Origin: Prorocentrum cordatum
Lineage: Eukaryota; Sar; Dinophyceae; Prorocentrales; Prorocentraceae
Assembly (NCBI GenBank): GCA_963575745.1
Contig: CAUYUJ010004014.1
Span: 66,923 to 113,611, forward strand
DNA length: 46,689 bases
Direction: 5' to 3'
Shown: positions 1 through 9,600 of the stretch, piece after piece
Position numbering within the stretch: position 1 is the first letter of the stretch
Layout: each line of letters opens with the position of its first letter
Notes under the pieces: generated by a model
The model's database searches: none
Told to the model about the DNA's origin: nothing
Seen by the model: only the letters and a program-made list of their open reading frames with translations
Made by a program: the position numbers and the translations under genes

Positions 1-1169
1 ACTAGTGCTGATATCGTGATCATGCAGGAGCATAAGCAATTGGCTAACCAAATCGATTCTGGTTCCTCCTGGGCTAGACGTCACGGGTGGAAAAGTCTTT
101 GGTGTGCGGCTGGGACTGGTGATGGTAAAGGCCCGTCATCTGGAGTCGCGCTATTTGTTCGTGATGGGCTTGGTCTTCGGGCCCCTGACTCTGGAGCTAT
201 TATTTCACCAGCGAGGGCTTTGGCAGGCATCGTCGAGGTGCCTGGGCAGCCCACGTTTTTGGTGATGGCCGCCTACTTCCATGATTGCCAGGACCTTTCG
301 GATTCAAACATCGATATCTTATGTTCGTGTTTATCCCTTGGGGAGGGCCTCGGGTTTCCTTTCCTCCTGGGAGCGGATTTTAACATGGAGCCTGAGAAGC
401 TCTTGGCTGGGGGCCTGGGAGACCAGAAAAGCATCCAGCTCCTGGTGCCTGAGGGCCACACGATGAAATCCGTCGCGGGTTTGAAGCAGTGCGATTTTTT
501 TATTGCCTCTTCTGACTTGGCCAAGACGGTCAGCAGCGTGCAGGCTATCCGTGACACCAATCTCTGTACGCATGTCCCAGTCAGGATTTGTTTACATCCG
601 CGTTTCGGTAGGCTGCAGGCTCTGTCTTTTCGGAAACCCCCTCCGTTGCCCACGGCTCCTCTCCCGCCTGTGTGTCTCGTCCCCGCGTGCGTGCCTCCCG
701 TGTGGTTGCACGATGTGCTGGACTCGGCTCGTAGAGCGGCGAAGGTGGGGGATTTCGAAAGAGTGCAGGACGCGGTCGACCTGGTCTATAAGCACTGGGC
801 CAATGCTGCCGAGCGTGAGGTGTCCGCTGCCACGGGTAAGGTCCTTCCTGTTTGGGGTTCTCGTGGCAGGCCTCCCCAAATGTGCTGGCGCCCCGTGTTG
901 TCCAAGGACTCTGGCAAAGGTGATGGTTCCCTGTTTGCTGCTAGGTGGCTGACCAATCTCTTTGGAGAGTTCGAGTGCTGCTGGACCAAGGGAGACCAGT
1001 CTGGCATCGGACGGGTGCTCGAGCGCCTGGAGCAGCCGCCAGCTCAGTGCGCCAATGATCTAGGCATGATGGAGAATTTTAGGTCTACGCTGGACGAGTT
1101 CGTCCGCGAGCTCCCGATGTACGAGCCAGCTGATGGACCTATGCTGGATTTTTTCAGCACCTTCATGAG
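1..1169 (+). pseudogene. LINE ORF2, endonuclease (EEP) portion, partial
   Basis: This is the endonuclease/exonuclease/phosphatase domain that nicks target DNA to prime reverse transcription. The frame is open from base 1, so the N-terminus lies outside the window. Visible motifs are the catalytic Glu in MQEH near residue 10, GADFNMEP near residues 122-129, CDFFIASS, and the final His in THVPV (codon 571-573). After residue about 205 comes a conserved linker with FRKPPPLP and WANAAERE, also present in the minus-strand element. Near 1165-1175 the coding sense moves to another frame, equivalent to loss of one base; beyond there this frame continues only as noise to a stop at 1539. The family assignment rests on motifs; the frameshift is seen directly by comparison with the second copy. 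Confidence 0.9.
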
Positions 1170-3640
1170 ATGTGCCGAGACATGCTCGCGGATGTTGAAG
1201 CTGCTTCTAGGAAACGTGCCAGGAAAGAGTTCAAGGAGTGGTTATTGTTTAAGGCGAATCGGGGAGCCCGAAGGGTTCACACCGTTTCCAAAGGAGCGAC
1301 GCCATGGGTCCCCACCACCACCCTGTCCTTGGACGGAGTGGTGGTGGCGGACCCCTTGTCGTTGCTCCAAGCTGAGTCGAAACGATTTTCTGGCCTTTGG
1401 GGCGATGCTGGTGGGGGCCCCTGGTTCCATGTCGGTGAGCTTGCCCCTGACCTTCCCGAGGTTCCTGTTGTTGCGATTCGAGAGTTTTCTAGGCGTTTCA
1501 AAGTCAACACTTCTGTCAGCGTCGACGGATTTCACATGAGGCATTTCTCTTTCATGAGTGATGAGTTGCTCAGTATTCTGTCTGGTCTGTTTGCCGTGAT
1601 GGAGTCCACGGCGCTGATACCGAGACAGGTGGCCATCACTCTCCTCACGTTGATCCCGAAACCTGCTTCGGGTTTTCGCCCGATTGGGAATTTTTGTGCG
1701 ATTTACCGTGTCTATGGTAAGGTGCGGAGGCCCCTGGCCCAAGAGTGGGAGTTCAAAAACGCTCGGAGTTTTTTCGCGGCTGGACCGTTTGAGGGGGCCC
1801 AGGATGTGGTCTGGAGACAGGCGGTCCGTGCGGAGACTTCGACGTTGAGCAAGGATGAAGCGGCCACCGTCCTGCTCGATCTTTTCAAATACTATGAGAC
1901 GATTGATCTCAAGCTTCTCCTGTGGCGTTGCAACCAGGTGAATTTTCCCCTCGCGATCGCTCGGCTCGCGATTTCGATGTATCTTCAGGCTCGGTTTTTT
2001 GTGTTGAACGGGTTTGTTGATGGGCCCTACTGGGCCGCGGGGGGCATCATCGCGGGGTGTACGTTTGCCACCGCGTTGATCAGAGTGTACTCGATCGCTT
2101 CCCTCGACCAGTTGTACATTCCGCCGCAGGTTCATTTTAAGCTGTATATTGACGACTCTGGCCTTAGTGCTACGGGGTCGCGGCGATATGTTGTGGAGCA
2201 TCTGCCACCGGTGGTCAGAGCTTTGATTACTATTCTGGAGGAGGGGATCGGAGCTAAGGTGAGTCAAGATGCGGGAAAGAGATCCTTGATCGCTTCCTCT
2301 AAGGCGCTTGGGCGTGACCTCGCTCAGGCACTAGGAGGCCTGGCTGGCCCCTTAGTTAGTTCCGCGGCGAACCTCGGGGTTGATGATTGTGTGGGTCGCC
2401 CGAGGCGTGTTGCTGGTAGGAGCTCGAAGCAAAAGAAGCGCGAGCATAAAGCTCGGGGTTTTGTTTCGCGTTTGGCCCGCCTGAGGCCTTTGGTTGGGAC
2501 CCGTGTGACCAAACATGTTTTTGCCTCGGGAGCTTTGGCTTCGGAGTTGTTCGGGTCCGAAATTTTTGGTGTGAGCGACTATGAGCTGTTGAAGTTAAGG
2601 CGCCAGGCGGCTTCTGTGTTGCAACCATCAGCGTCTGGACGATCGCTGACGGCTCTTCTTGTCTCGTATGGCGAGCCCTGCTGGTATGCGTCGGTTGCTC
2701 CGATGGTCAGATGGTCGAAGGAAATTTGGATTGCGCACCATCGGACCTACCCCCACTGTCTCTCGCTCCCTGAACTCAGGGAGGCGTGGGATGTTGGTTT
2801 CTCGGGAGACTCCCCTTTGTGGCGGTCGGTTTCGGGACCGATCACGGCGTTGAGAAAATCTTGTGAAAGGATTTCCTGGTCCATGCCTTCTTTCGCTGTT
2901 TTTAGGACCGACAAGGGGGAGGAGGTTAAACTTACGGAGTTCTCGCCTACTTTGATTAAGAATTTGCTTCGCAAAGCTGTTGTGAGAGGGCTCGAGTGGG
3001 ACCTGGGGGCTCGTCTGAACATGTCTGGGCGTGCTTGCACGGATGGGGTCCTTAGTTATCTGCGTGGCACGAAGTTTTCGGCCTTTGAAAAAGGCTGTCT
3101 GAGGGCTCTTTTTTGCAACGCGGTGTACACTCGTACGCGTGCGGCTGACTTAGGCTACCAGCTGCAGAACGTGCTGTGCCCGCTGTGTGGTGAGGCGCCT
3201 GATACGCTTCGGCATAGATTGTGGGATTGCCAGTGCCCTGATGTTGTCGAACTAAGGAACTCGATGGTGCCTATTAAGATCCAGGAGTGGGCCAGCCAGG
3301 TGGACGACAACTTGGCTGTCTTCGGTGCGTTTCCCCACCCTGGTGATGTTTTTCCTTCCCCGCTGGATGAAGGTGGTATTCAGGTGGAGTGGGCCGAAGG
3401 AGTTATTGGGGACCTGTATACTGTGTTCGCTGGAGACATGTTCGTGGATGGGTCGTGTTCCCGTTGCATTGTGAACGAACTGAACAGAGCTGGTTGGGCC
3501 TTCACTTTGGTTGACAGGGAGACTGGGCTTGAAGTAGTTAGAGTCCGAGGACCAGTTTGGGGGCCATGCCCCCAGACTCCTCAAGCGGCCGAGTTTTTTG
3601 CTATGTCTGTCGCCATTCAGTGGAGCACTGGCCTGTGTTA
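1170..3640 (+). pseudogene. LINE ORF2, reverse transcriptase, zinc knuckle and RNase H start
   Basis: The frame open at 1170-3707 carries a LINE reverse transcriptase that would copy the element RNA at the nicked target. Motif A is DLFKYYETID with Asp near residue 237; motif B is GGIIAGCTFAT; motif C is LYIDD at residues 325-329 (bases 2142-2156), a variant of the usual FADD. A zf-RVT-like knuckle CPLCGEAP...HRLWDC follows near residue 670. RNase H begins with FVDGSC (Asp 760) and QAAEFFAM (Glu 808). The next RNase H aspartate (SDCLNVV) lies in a different frame, so a second frameshift falls between about 3600 and 3648, close to a six-T run at 3641-3646. The first Met is a frame artefact, not a translation start. 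Confidence 0.92.
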
Positions 3641-4416
3641 TTTTTTCGGACTGTTTGAACGTTGTGAACTTTTTCAGAATGCCATGGATGGAACAAATTT
3701 CTGCTAGGTATATGTTCGCTGGCGTAGCTCAGTTTGCTCGCCCGCACATCCATAAAGCCACGGTGTCCAAAGTGAAAGCCCATCTTGCTGTCGATGAAGC
3801 GGTCGATGATTGGGATCGCTATTTAAGGCAAGGCAATGCGTGGGCTGATACCTCGGCCAAGGTTGCGGCATCCTTGCATCCTGCCCCTTCGGATGTGCTT
3901 CTGGAGGGCCTGGATCATTCCGTGGCCGTGGCCCGTGCCGTAGGACGTTTGGGTGCTAGACTAATGTCTCTGTGGCCTAGGTTAGACATGGGCAATGATA
4001 TAGTGCGCATCAAGCCCCCTGCTAAAGAGCAGGCGCCCGCTAAACCGTCTCACGAATGGCACTGGGTAGGTTCTTATTGGCAATGTGCTACGTGCTTGAG
4101 AGGTCGTCGTGGTTCGTTCGGAGTCGAACCGCCTGGTGGGTCTTGCTCGCTCGCGTTGCATGTGCACCCGTCAGTGCTGCGTGACCTGGGGCATAGATGT
4201 GTGCTCATAGATTGTTCGGATGGTAGTTTCGTTTGCATCTGCCACAAATGTGGTTATTACACGTCGGGGGGGCGACTTGATCGCCTAGGCAAGAAATGTG
4301 AGCCTTCTAAACGGGCCTCGCATTGCAATCCGTGGAGACGCCTCCAAAAAGGCCTCCACCCGTCGTACAATAAACCAGGAGTGCAGGTAGATGTCAACAC
4401 TTTCTGTCAGCTTTAA
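3641..4416 (+). pseudogene. LINE ORF2, RNase H end and cysteine-rich C-terminal domain
   Basis: After the second frameshift the protein continues with the third RNase H acidic motif (SDCLNVV, Asp codon 3649-3651), VSKVKAHL, and GNAWADTSAK carrying the last catalytic Asp. About 80 residues later comes a tail with WQCATC, LGHRCV, CSDG, CHKCG and a further Cys in LGKKC. The same pattern and spacing occur in the minus-strand element at 21386-21967 (WQCSVC, LGHCVV, CSDG, CTVCG, LSSAC), so it is a conserved zinc-binding-like domain and not random extension. The frame ends at TAA 4414-4416. The role of the tail is unknown to me; RNA or DNA binding is a guess. Confidence 0.88.
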
Positions 4417-5599
4417 CAGTGCCTTTGCTCTGGGTGTGTGATGCAGTTCACTTTCTTACCACTGCCGTTGCACGGCCCTCGCCTTGCTGTTGCGCGGCCA
4501 TGGGGTATTGGCCCTGTGGTGACAGCGGCACAGCTGGCAGTCTCAGGCACTTTGTTTTCCGCAGTCGCCTGCGGTGACGCCTTCGTCTTTCCTCCTCCCC
4601 ATGTTGCGCTGGATGCTTGTTGAAAATTGTCAGGACTTTAAGCCAGCATGGCTGGCTCGGCTAGTCCGCCTCGGGCGGACCGTAACGCGTTAAATCTTCC
4701 CTGCCAATTAGACACTTCATGCGGCTGCTGCGGCTCTCTTGGTGGCTGGCTTTTTCGGCCCCTTGACAGTCCCCCACATCTGGGGTGCGGCCTCCAGTCG
4801 TCCTGGCGCTGGCTGCACCAGGGGCAGGAGGCCCGCCGTCCTTTTGTGGGCGGCCTTTTGTCTGTGCCTGTTTTTGTCGGTCATACATCTGGGGCGAGGT
4901 CCTGGACCAGGCGCATCGGCACCTGGGGTAGGCCTCGTCGTTCTTTTGTTGACCATCTTACTATGCCGATACTTTGCCGTCTCCGTGTCGCACGCATGCC
5001 AGGCACCCCAATTGTGGGGGAAGGTGCGCATTGTGATGCATTGCGGCGTTGGGCTTTCCTGTGCCCTCGCTCCGCACTGGCTAGGTCGGGCGTGTGCGTG
5101 CACGTATGCGTTCGTGTAGGCAGTGCTGTTCCTGGGCTTCGCCCACTTTTTCTTTTTTGTGTATGGTGGGGTTTCGCCCTCTGCCATCACCGGCCCGCTC
5201 GCCGCTTGTCCTCTTGTTCAGTCGTGGGCAAGTGGCCCTGCTGGTGTCGCCTCTGCCTAACTCGGGCGGTCAGGCTTCACCGCGGGCCCTTTGGTTTTTT
5301 CCCCAATGCGTGGGTGGCGGCTCTTCTGCCTGGCGCGCCGTCGGCCCCCGTCCAGGTGTAGCAGGGCTCCCTTGGGCCCTGCGTGCCTGCGGGGGGCCAC
5401 CCTGGGGTGGGTCTCTGTTGCCTGGTCTCGCGGAGCGCCCAGGCACACCCACCCCTCGTGGGTCTTTCAGAGCCGTCCGTCCTCAGTGGTCGGCGGCTTC
5501 CCCCTCAGGGCCTCGCCCTCCCTGTGGGGAGTACGTGGGCTGCAGCGTGGTCCCATGCAAAAAAACCCGTCGGCATATCCAGGCGTGTTATGCAGTCAG
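4417..5599. other. Gene-free GC-rich stretch downstream of LINE copy 1
   Basis: Several overlapping open frames run through this stretch but none has recognisable motifs, and they compete in several frames as expected in GC-rich DNA. The first part may be the LINE 3' UTR. I see no RNA gene or clear inverted-repeat element. Confidence 0.5.
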
Positions 5600-6589
5600 G
5601 TCGTCCGTCCGGAAACGGTGCCGGAGGCCGCTCTGGGCTCCTCTGGGCATCCCCCCCGGGGCCCGTTTTGTGAGGATGTCTCAGGCGAGGGCGCCGGTTT
5701 GGGATTCGTCACCGGATCCAGCGGATCCAGCGGATCCGTCCGGAAACGGTGCCGGAGGCCGCTCTGGGCTCCTCTGGGCATCCCCCCCGGGCCCGTTTTG
5801 TGAGGATGTCTCAGGCGAGGGCGCCGGTTTGGGATTCGTCACCGGATCCAGCGGATCCAGCGGATCCGTCCGGAAACGGTGCCGGAGGCCGCTCTGGGCT
5901 CCTCTGGGCATCCCCCCCGGGGCCCGTTTTGTGAGGATGTCTCAGGCGAGGGCGCCGGTTTGGGATTCGTCACCGGATCCAGCGGATCCAGCGGATCCGT
6001 CCGGAAACGGTGCCGGAGGCCGCTCTGGGCTCCTCTGGGCATCCCCCCCGGGGCCCGTTTTGTGAGGATGTCTCAGGCGAGGGCGCCGGTTTGGGATTCG
6101 TCACCGGATCCAGCGGATCCAGCGGATCAAGCGGATCCGTCCGGAAACGGTGCCGGAGGCCGCTCTGGGCTCCTCTGGGCATCCCCCCCGGGGCCCGTTT
6201 TGTGAGGATGTCTCAGGCGAGGGCGCCGGTTTGGGATTCGTCACCGGATCCAGCGGATCCAGCGGATCCGTCCGGAAACGGTGCCGGAGGCCGCTCTGGG
6301 CTCCTATGGGCATCACCCCCGGGGCCCGTTTTGTGAGGATGTCTCAGGCGAGGGCGCCGGTTTGGGATTCGTCACCGGATCCAGCGGATCCAGCGGATCC
6401 AGCGGATCCGTCCGGAAACGGCGCCGGAGGCCGCTCTGGGCTCCTCTGGGCATCCCCCCCGGGGCCCGTTTTGTGAGGATGTCTCAGGCGAGGGCGCCGG
6501 TTTGGGATTCGTCACAGGATCCAGCGGATCCAGCGGATCCGTCCGGAAACGGTGCCGGAGGCCGCTCTGGGCTCCTCTGGGCATCCCCC
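5600..6589. repeat. 131-bp satellite array with nested 9-bp repeat
   Basis: Eight successive units start at about 5607, 5738, 5868, 5999, 6139, 6270, 6410 and 6541. Spacings are 131, 130, 131, 140, 131, 140 and 131 bp. The two 140-bp units each contain one extra 9-bp AGCGGATCC step in a short internal GGATCC run, which explains the length change exactly. Units are nearly identical. The array breaks off inside a unit at the N gap, so its true length is unknown. Open frames across it are repeat artefacts, since 131 is not divisible by three. Confidence 0.97.
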
Positions 6590-6689
6590 NNNNNNNNNNN
6601 NNNNNNNNNNNNNNNNNNNNNNNNNNNNNNNNNNNNNNNNNNNNNNNNNNNNNNNNNNNNNNNNNNNNNNNNNNNNNNNNNNNNNNNNN
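6590..6689. other. Assembly gap of 100 N
   Basis: A run of exactly 100 undetermined bases interrupts the satellite array. The round size suggests a placeholder gap rather than a measured one. Confidence 0.99.
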
Positions 6690-7790
6690 GAATGAGTAAG
6701 TTTTCGCATTGTCCCCACATGATGATGTTTTTAACCGCGTTTTGACATTACGGGGGAGGGGGTAAGCCTTTCCCGGAGAGGAAGAGGAAAGGTTGAAGTG
6801 AAAATTCGCCATATTTCTTCTGCCTTGATGGCTGATGGGGTTCGATGCAGTCGTAGTAGCAGTAGTCGTATTGCACTGTTCTGTTTTGTTGTGATATATA
6901 TATATATATATATATATATGTGGATATCTATATATATGTGTGTATGTATATATTGTGCTATGCGCCGTTCTGGTCTGCTCTGTCATGCTGTGGTCTGCCA
7001 TGCTCTGTTGTTTGATGCTGCGTTTTGTCATAATGTGTCCTGTGCTATTTTGGGCTCTGTTCTGTTCATCGGAGAGGCGCGGGGCGGGATCATCGGGGAC
7101 CACCTGGGGATCTGGCGGCCGTGGTATGTGGGGTGGGCGGGTCGGGAGGCTTGTTCTTTTAATTCTCACAGCCCGATCCTGTCGGGTTGAGAAGTACATG
7201 TCTTCCGGGTGGCGACGAACGTGGGGTGAAGAACCGTATACGGGCCGCTCAGGGCTCCTTTACGGCCACTTTCCCGCAATCCTCGATCCCCCCCTATGTT
7301 TATTGTCCACCCGTTGCCCTCCGCCTGAGTTTGGGGCCCGAGTTCTAGCCCGAGAGTCCAGAGTACAGCCACCCCCTGCAGCAGCGGTATAATTCAGGCA
7401 GCACAGGTACCCTCCACTTGAAGAAACAACCTGGAGGACCCTAACGGTATGGTGACCACACCGTGTGGTGAGTCAGTGGGCATTTGGATTTTCAGGACGG
7501 TTTTGTAATCGGGTTGTTCTCCCAGGCGGGCATGTGGGGCTTCCAGGGTCCCCCAGTACGCGTGGTGGCAGAGCCTGCGGTGAGGTCTTTGCGGAGGTCA
7601 CCGCTCGGTCTGTCACCACGCGGATTCGGGATCCCAAGGAAAATGGCAGACACATAAATTGTCAGAGCCCCGCGAGGATTTCTCGCGTCGGCGCTGGACC
7701 CCCATGGCGGCACATCCGGCGCCGCCCCTGGCGCGGTCCGCGCGTCAGGGAGGGGGGCCTCAGCGCCGATCCAAGGAATCCGCGCTGACC
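6690..7790. other. Gene-free stretch with a TA microsatellite
   Basis: A TA dinucleotide run lies at about 6894-6919, followed by degenerate TATG repeats. At 7640-7800 there is partial similarity to 16960-17055 (shared CAGCGCCGATCC and related words), suggesting a diverged dispersed repeat. No gene is recognised. Confidence 0.6.
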
Positions 7791-7799
7791 TCCGAGAGT

Positions 7800-7945
7800 T
7801 GTCTTGGCATCGCTGGGGCGTGTGCGTTTTTTCCTCGGCGAGGACCATCGAGGAGCACCTTGATCATTTGGCGAAAAAGCCACGCACGAAACCGGAAAAA
7901 AACTCAGGGAATCGACGTCCGAGCGATGCCGAGTTGTTGTTTACG
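7800..7945 (+). repeat. Dispersed repeat, direct copy at 37538-37665
   Basis: About 125 bp starting TTGGCATCGCT and continuing through TTTTTTCCTCGGCGAGGACC to GACGTCCGAGCGATG is shared with 37538-37665 in the same orientation, with a few substitutions and short indels. No terminal inverted repeats or target-site duplications are obvious, so the element type is unknown. Confidence 0.85.
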
Positions 7946-8078
7946 GAAGAGGTTTGCTTAATCATGGCTGCCCCCGCATTCGCGCACGCTCGGCCCGCCT
8001 TGCCAGCTCGGGATTCATGCTTGCTTGCTCGGCCCAAGTAGTCGGGGGGGGGTCAGTGAGGGTGGCGAGAGGAGGGAC

Positions 8079-8290
8079 GGTGCACGGGGTACAGTCGGGG
8101 CGCTGAAGAAGGAACCCTCTTCGTTGGGGAGGGGCTCCGCGTTCCTTAATTGTCTCGCAGTTTGCCTCAGGTTTTCCTTAGGCAATCGACGGGAAATCGA
8201 AGTTAAACTTATGGAAAGAAGGGGCCTCGTTCCTTATTTTGGGTTCCTTAGGTCAAGCCCCCGACTGTATCAGGAGTGGGGCAGATATAG
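8079..8290 (+). repeat. Dispersed repeat, direct copy at 11045-11240
   Basis: Both copies start with GGTACAGTCGGGG and share GAAGAAGGAACCC, GGGGAGGGGCTCCG, the block around CGACGGAAAATCGAAGTT, and GGGGCCTCGTTCCTTATTT, ending near a CGACTGTA. They are in the same orientation about 3 kb apart. The family is not recognised. Confidence 0.87.
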
Positions 8291-8515
8291 AAGGAGGAAG
8301 ACGGTGGACGACTAGATTGGGAACGGGTGAGCAAAGGAGAGGGTCGGGAATCGAATGGCGAAAGAGTGTACAGAAAGTATGTTTCGGAGGTCTGCGCATA
8401 TGTCTTGCGTCACCGTCCAGCCCACCGCGGGGACGCCCTGAGGAAAGAGGCAGAAACAGTGCTGTCGGGCGCCTTCGGCTTAAACTCGGTGGGGCCAAAC
8501 GCTGTGCGGTGAGCA

Positions 8516-8553
8516 TCCATAGCCATTTTGGCCCAGGCCATTTTTGGATCAAG
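8516..8553 (+). other. Relict spliced-leader sequences (two, in tandem)
   Basis: Bases 8516-8535 match 18 of 20 positions of the first 20 nt of the dinoflagellate spliced leader (TCCGTAGCCATTTTGGCTCA). Bases 8537-8553 then repeat its 3' half as GCCATTTTTGGATCAAG, with one extra T and one substitution. The leader is normally added to mRNA by trans-splicing and is not encoded at protein genes. Its presence in genomic DNA, truncated and in tandem, is the known mark of an mRNA that was reverse transcribed back into the genome and later trans-spliced again. It lies 55 bp before the thioredoxin-like ATG. Confidence 0.85.
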
Positions 8554-8608
8554 CCGTCTCGGCTGAAGCAAGAGTTCGGTCCACCCGGTGCCCGCTAGGT
8601 GCCAGTCC

Positions 8609-8995
8609 ATGGCGAAACAGTCCAAGGAGTCCATCATGACCGTCGGGAAAGACGGGCTCGACGTAGATGCCTTCCAGAAGCAGATCTCGGACAAGACTTG
8701 CAAGAAGCTTCACATCGTGGACGTCTACACCGCCTGGTGTGGCCCGTGCCTCTCCATAGTGCCGACGTTGAACAATCTTCAGGTGAGCGTGGATTTCTTT
8801 TCCGACAGGTGCACGATCACGCAGGTGGATCGAACCTTAGTTTCTGAGTTTGCGGAGCGTTTTGCTTCGACCAGCAAGCCTTGTTTCTTGTTCTATAGGG
8901 GTGGACAGGAAGTGAATCTCGTGGAGGGTGTAAAGATGCCAGAGATTCTCAAGTTCATCCATCGGAACCTTCCCGAGGTGGAGTCCGAAGACTGA
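8609..8995 (+). CDS. Thioredoxin-like protein, flagellar dynein light chain/NME8-9 type
   Basis: A 128-residue single-domain thioredoxin. The start chosen is the first ATG after the relict leaders; an upstream in-frame GTG is unlikely to be used. Visible features are the redox motif WCGPC at 43-47 preceded by IVDVYTA, and the cis-proline in SKPCFLF at 91. The order VDVYxAWCGPC, a polar stretch with D74R, then CFLFYRGG resembles the thioredoxins of outer-arm dynein (Chlamydomonas LC3/LC5 group) and the N-terminal domain of NME8/NME9 proteins more than cytosolic thioredoxins, from my knowledge of the family. An axonemal role is therefore inferred. The frame is uninterrupted and intronless, which together with the leader relics fits a retroposed copy. 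No neighbouring gene is linked to it; both sides are repeats. It could also be a decaying retrocopy not expressed, though nothing in the frame is broken. Confidence 0.88.
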   Translation: MAKQSKESIMTVGKDGLDVDAFQKQISDKTCKKLHIVDVYTAWCGPCLSIVPTLNNLQVSVDFFSDRCTITQVDRTLVSEFAERFASTSKPCFLFYRGGQEVNLVEGVKMPEILKFIHRNLPEVESED

Positions 8996-9600
8996 CAACG
9001 ATTCGGATTCTGTTGTACCAGCGGTGATTATGCAAGGCAATGCCAAACGGTATTACCTAATCAGCGAGCTCGCAGGGCCCTCTCGTGCAATTAATATTGT
9101 CGTGCTGTGCCATTTGACTGCTTACTGTTTCTTGCTTTCGAGAGGGCATAATAATCTTAGCCACGTGTTCTGCGGTCGCGAAGGTCCTTTTTGACATTCC
9201 GACGCTTGTGCGTCTTCAGTGTTTTCTTCATTGCGCGATTGCAAACAAAACAGCGGTCCAGCGAACACGCCGTCCGATGGGCAGAATGTGTTCGAGGAGG
9301 GGTGGGGGGGTCTCCTCGATCCTCGAGCATCCTCCTCACCGTCCTTTTCCGTTGCCGCATCCAGTGCGGCAGTCTCTGGGGTGTTGCAGAGGTGCCCGAA
9401 AGGGTCAAAACGGCCTCCAGGCGGCCAAGATGTCCTTCAAGATGCCCACGTGTTCCCCGAAAGCTTTCCAAACAGATTTTTGGAATACATAGTCCGATAG
9501 CTTGGCAGGTCTGACCTCAACGTTCGGCCACATAGGCGCTTCCAAAAGGCAGGGGGCGGCGGTGATTCGCCGAACGCGTTTTCGATAATATCTGGCGGCG
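8996..9600. other. Gene-free stretch; 3' flank of thioredoxin gene and a dispersed repeat
   Basis: The first 150 bp is probably the 3' UTR. At 9519-9600 a segment around GGGGGCGGCGGTGATTCGCC matches 16909-16975 in inverted orientation. No further gene is recognised. Confidence 0.6.

Larger units (their letters stand above)
1..4416 (+). mobile_element. LINE-type retrotransposon, copy 1 (5' end outside window, inactivated)
   Basis: One continuous protein-coding element read in three frames: endonuclease (from base 1), reverse transcriptase to RNase H (1170 to about 3640), and RNase H end plus a cysteine-rich tail (about 3641-4416). The order of domains and many motifs match the minus-strand element at 21386-27576, so both belong to one broad family. 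This copy starts in mid-endonuclease at the window edge and has two frame changes, so it is a dead copy unless these are assembly errors. No poly-A tail or target-site duplication could be placed at the 3' end. Confidence 0.93.

Noticed and set aside
5607-6589. CRISPR-like array
   Set aside because: Units are contiguous tandem repeats with no unique spacers, in a eukaryotic genome.
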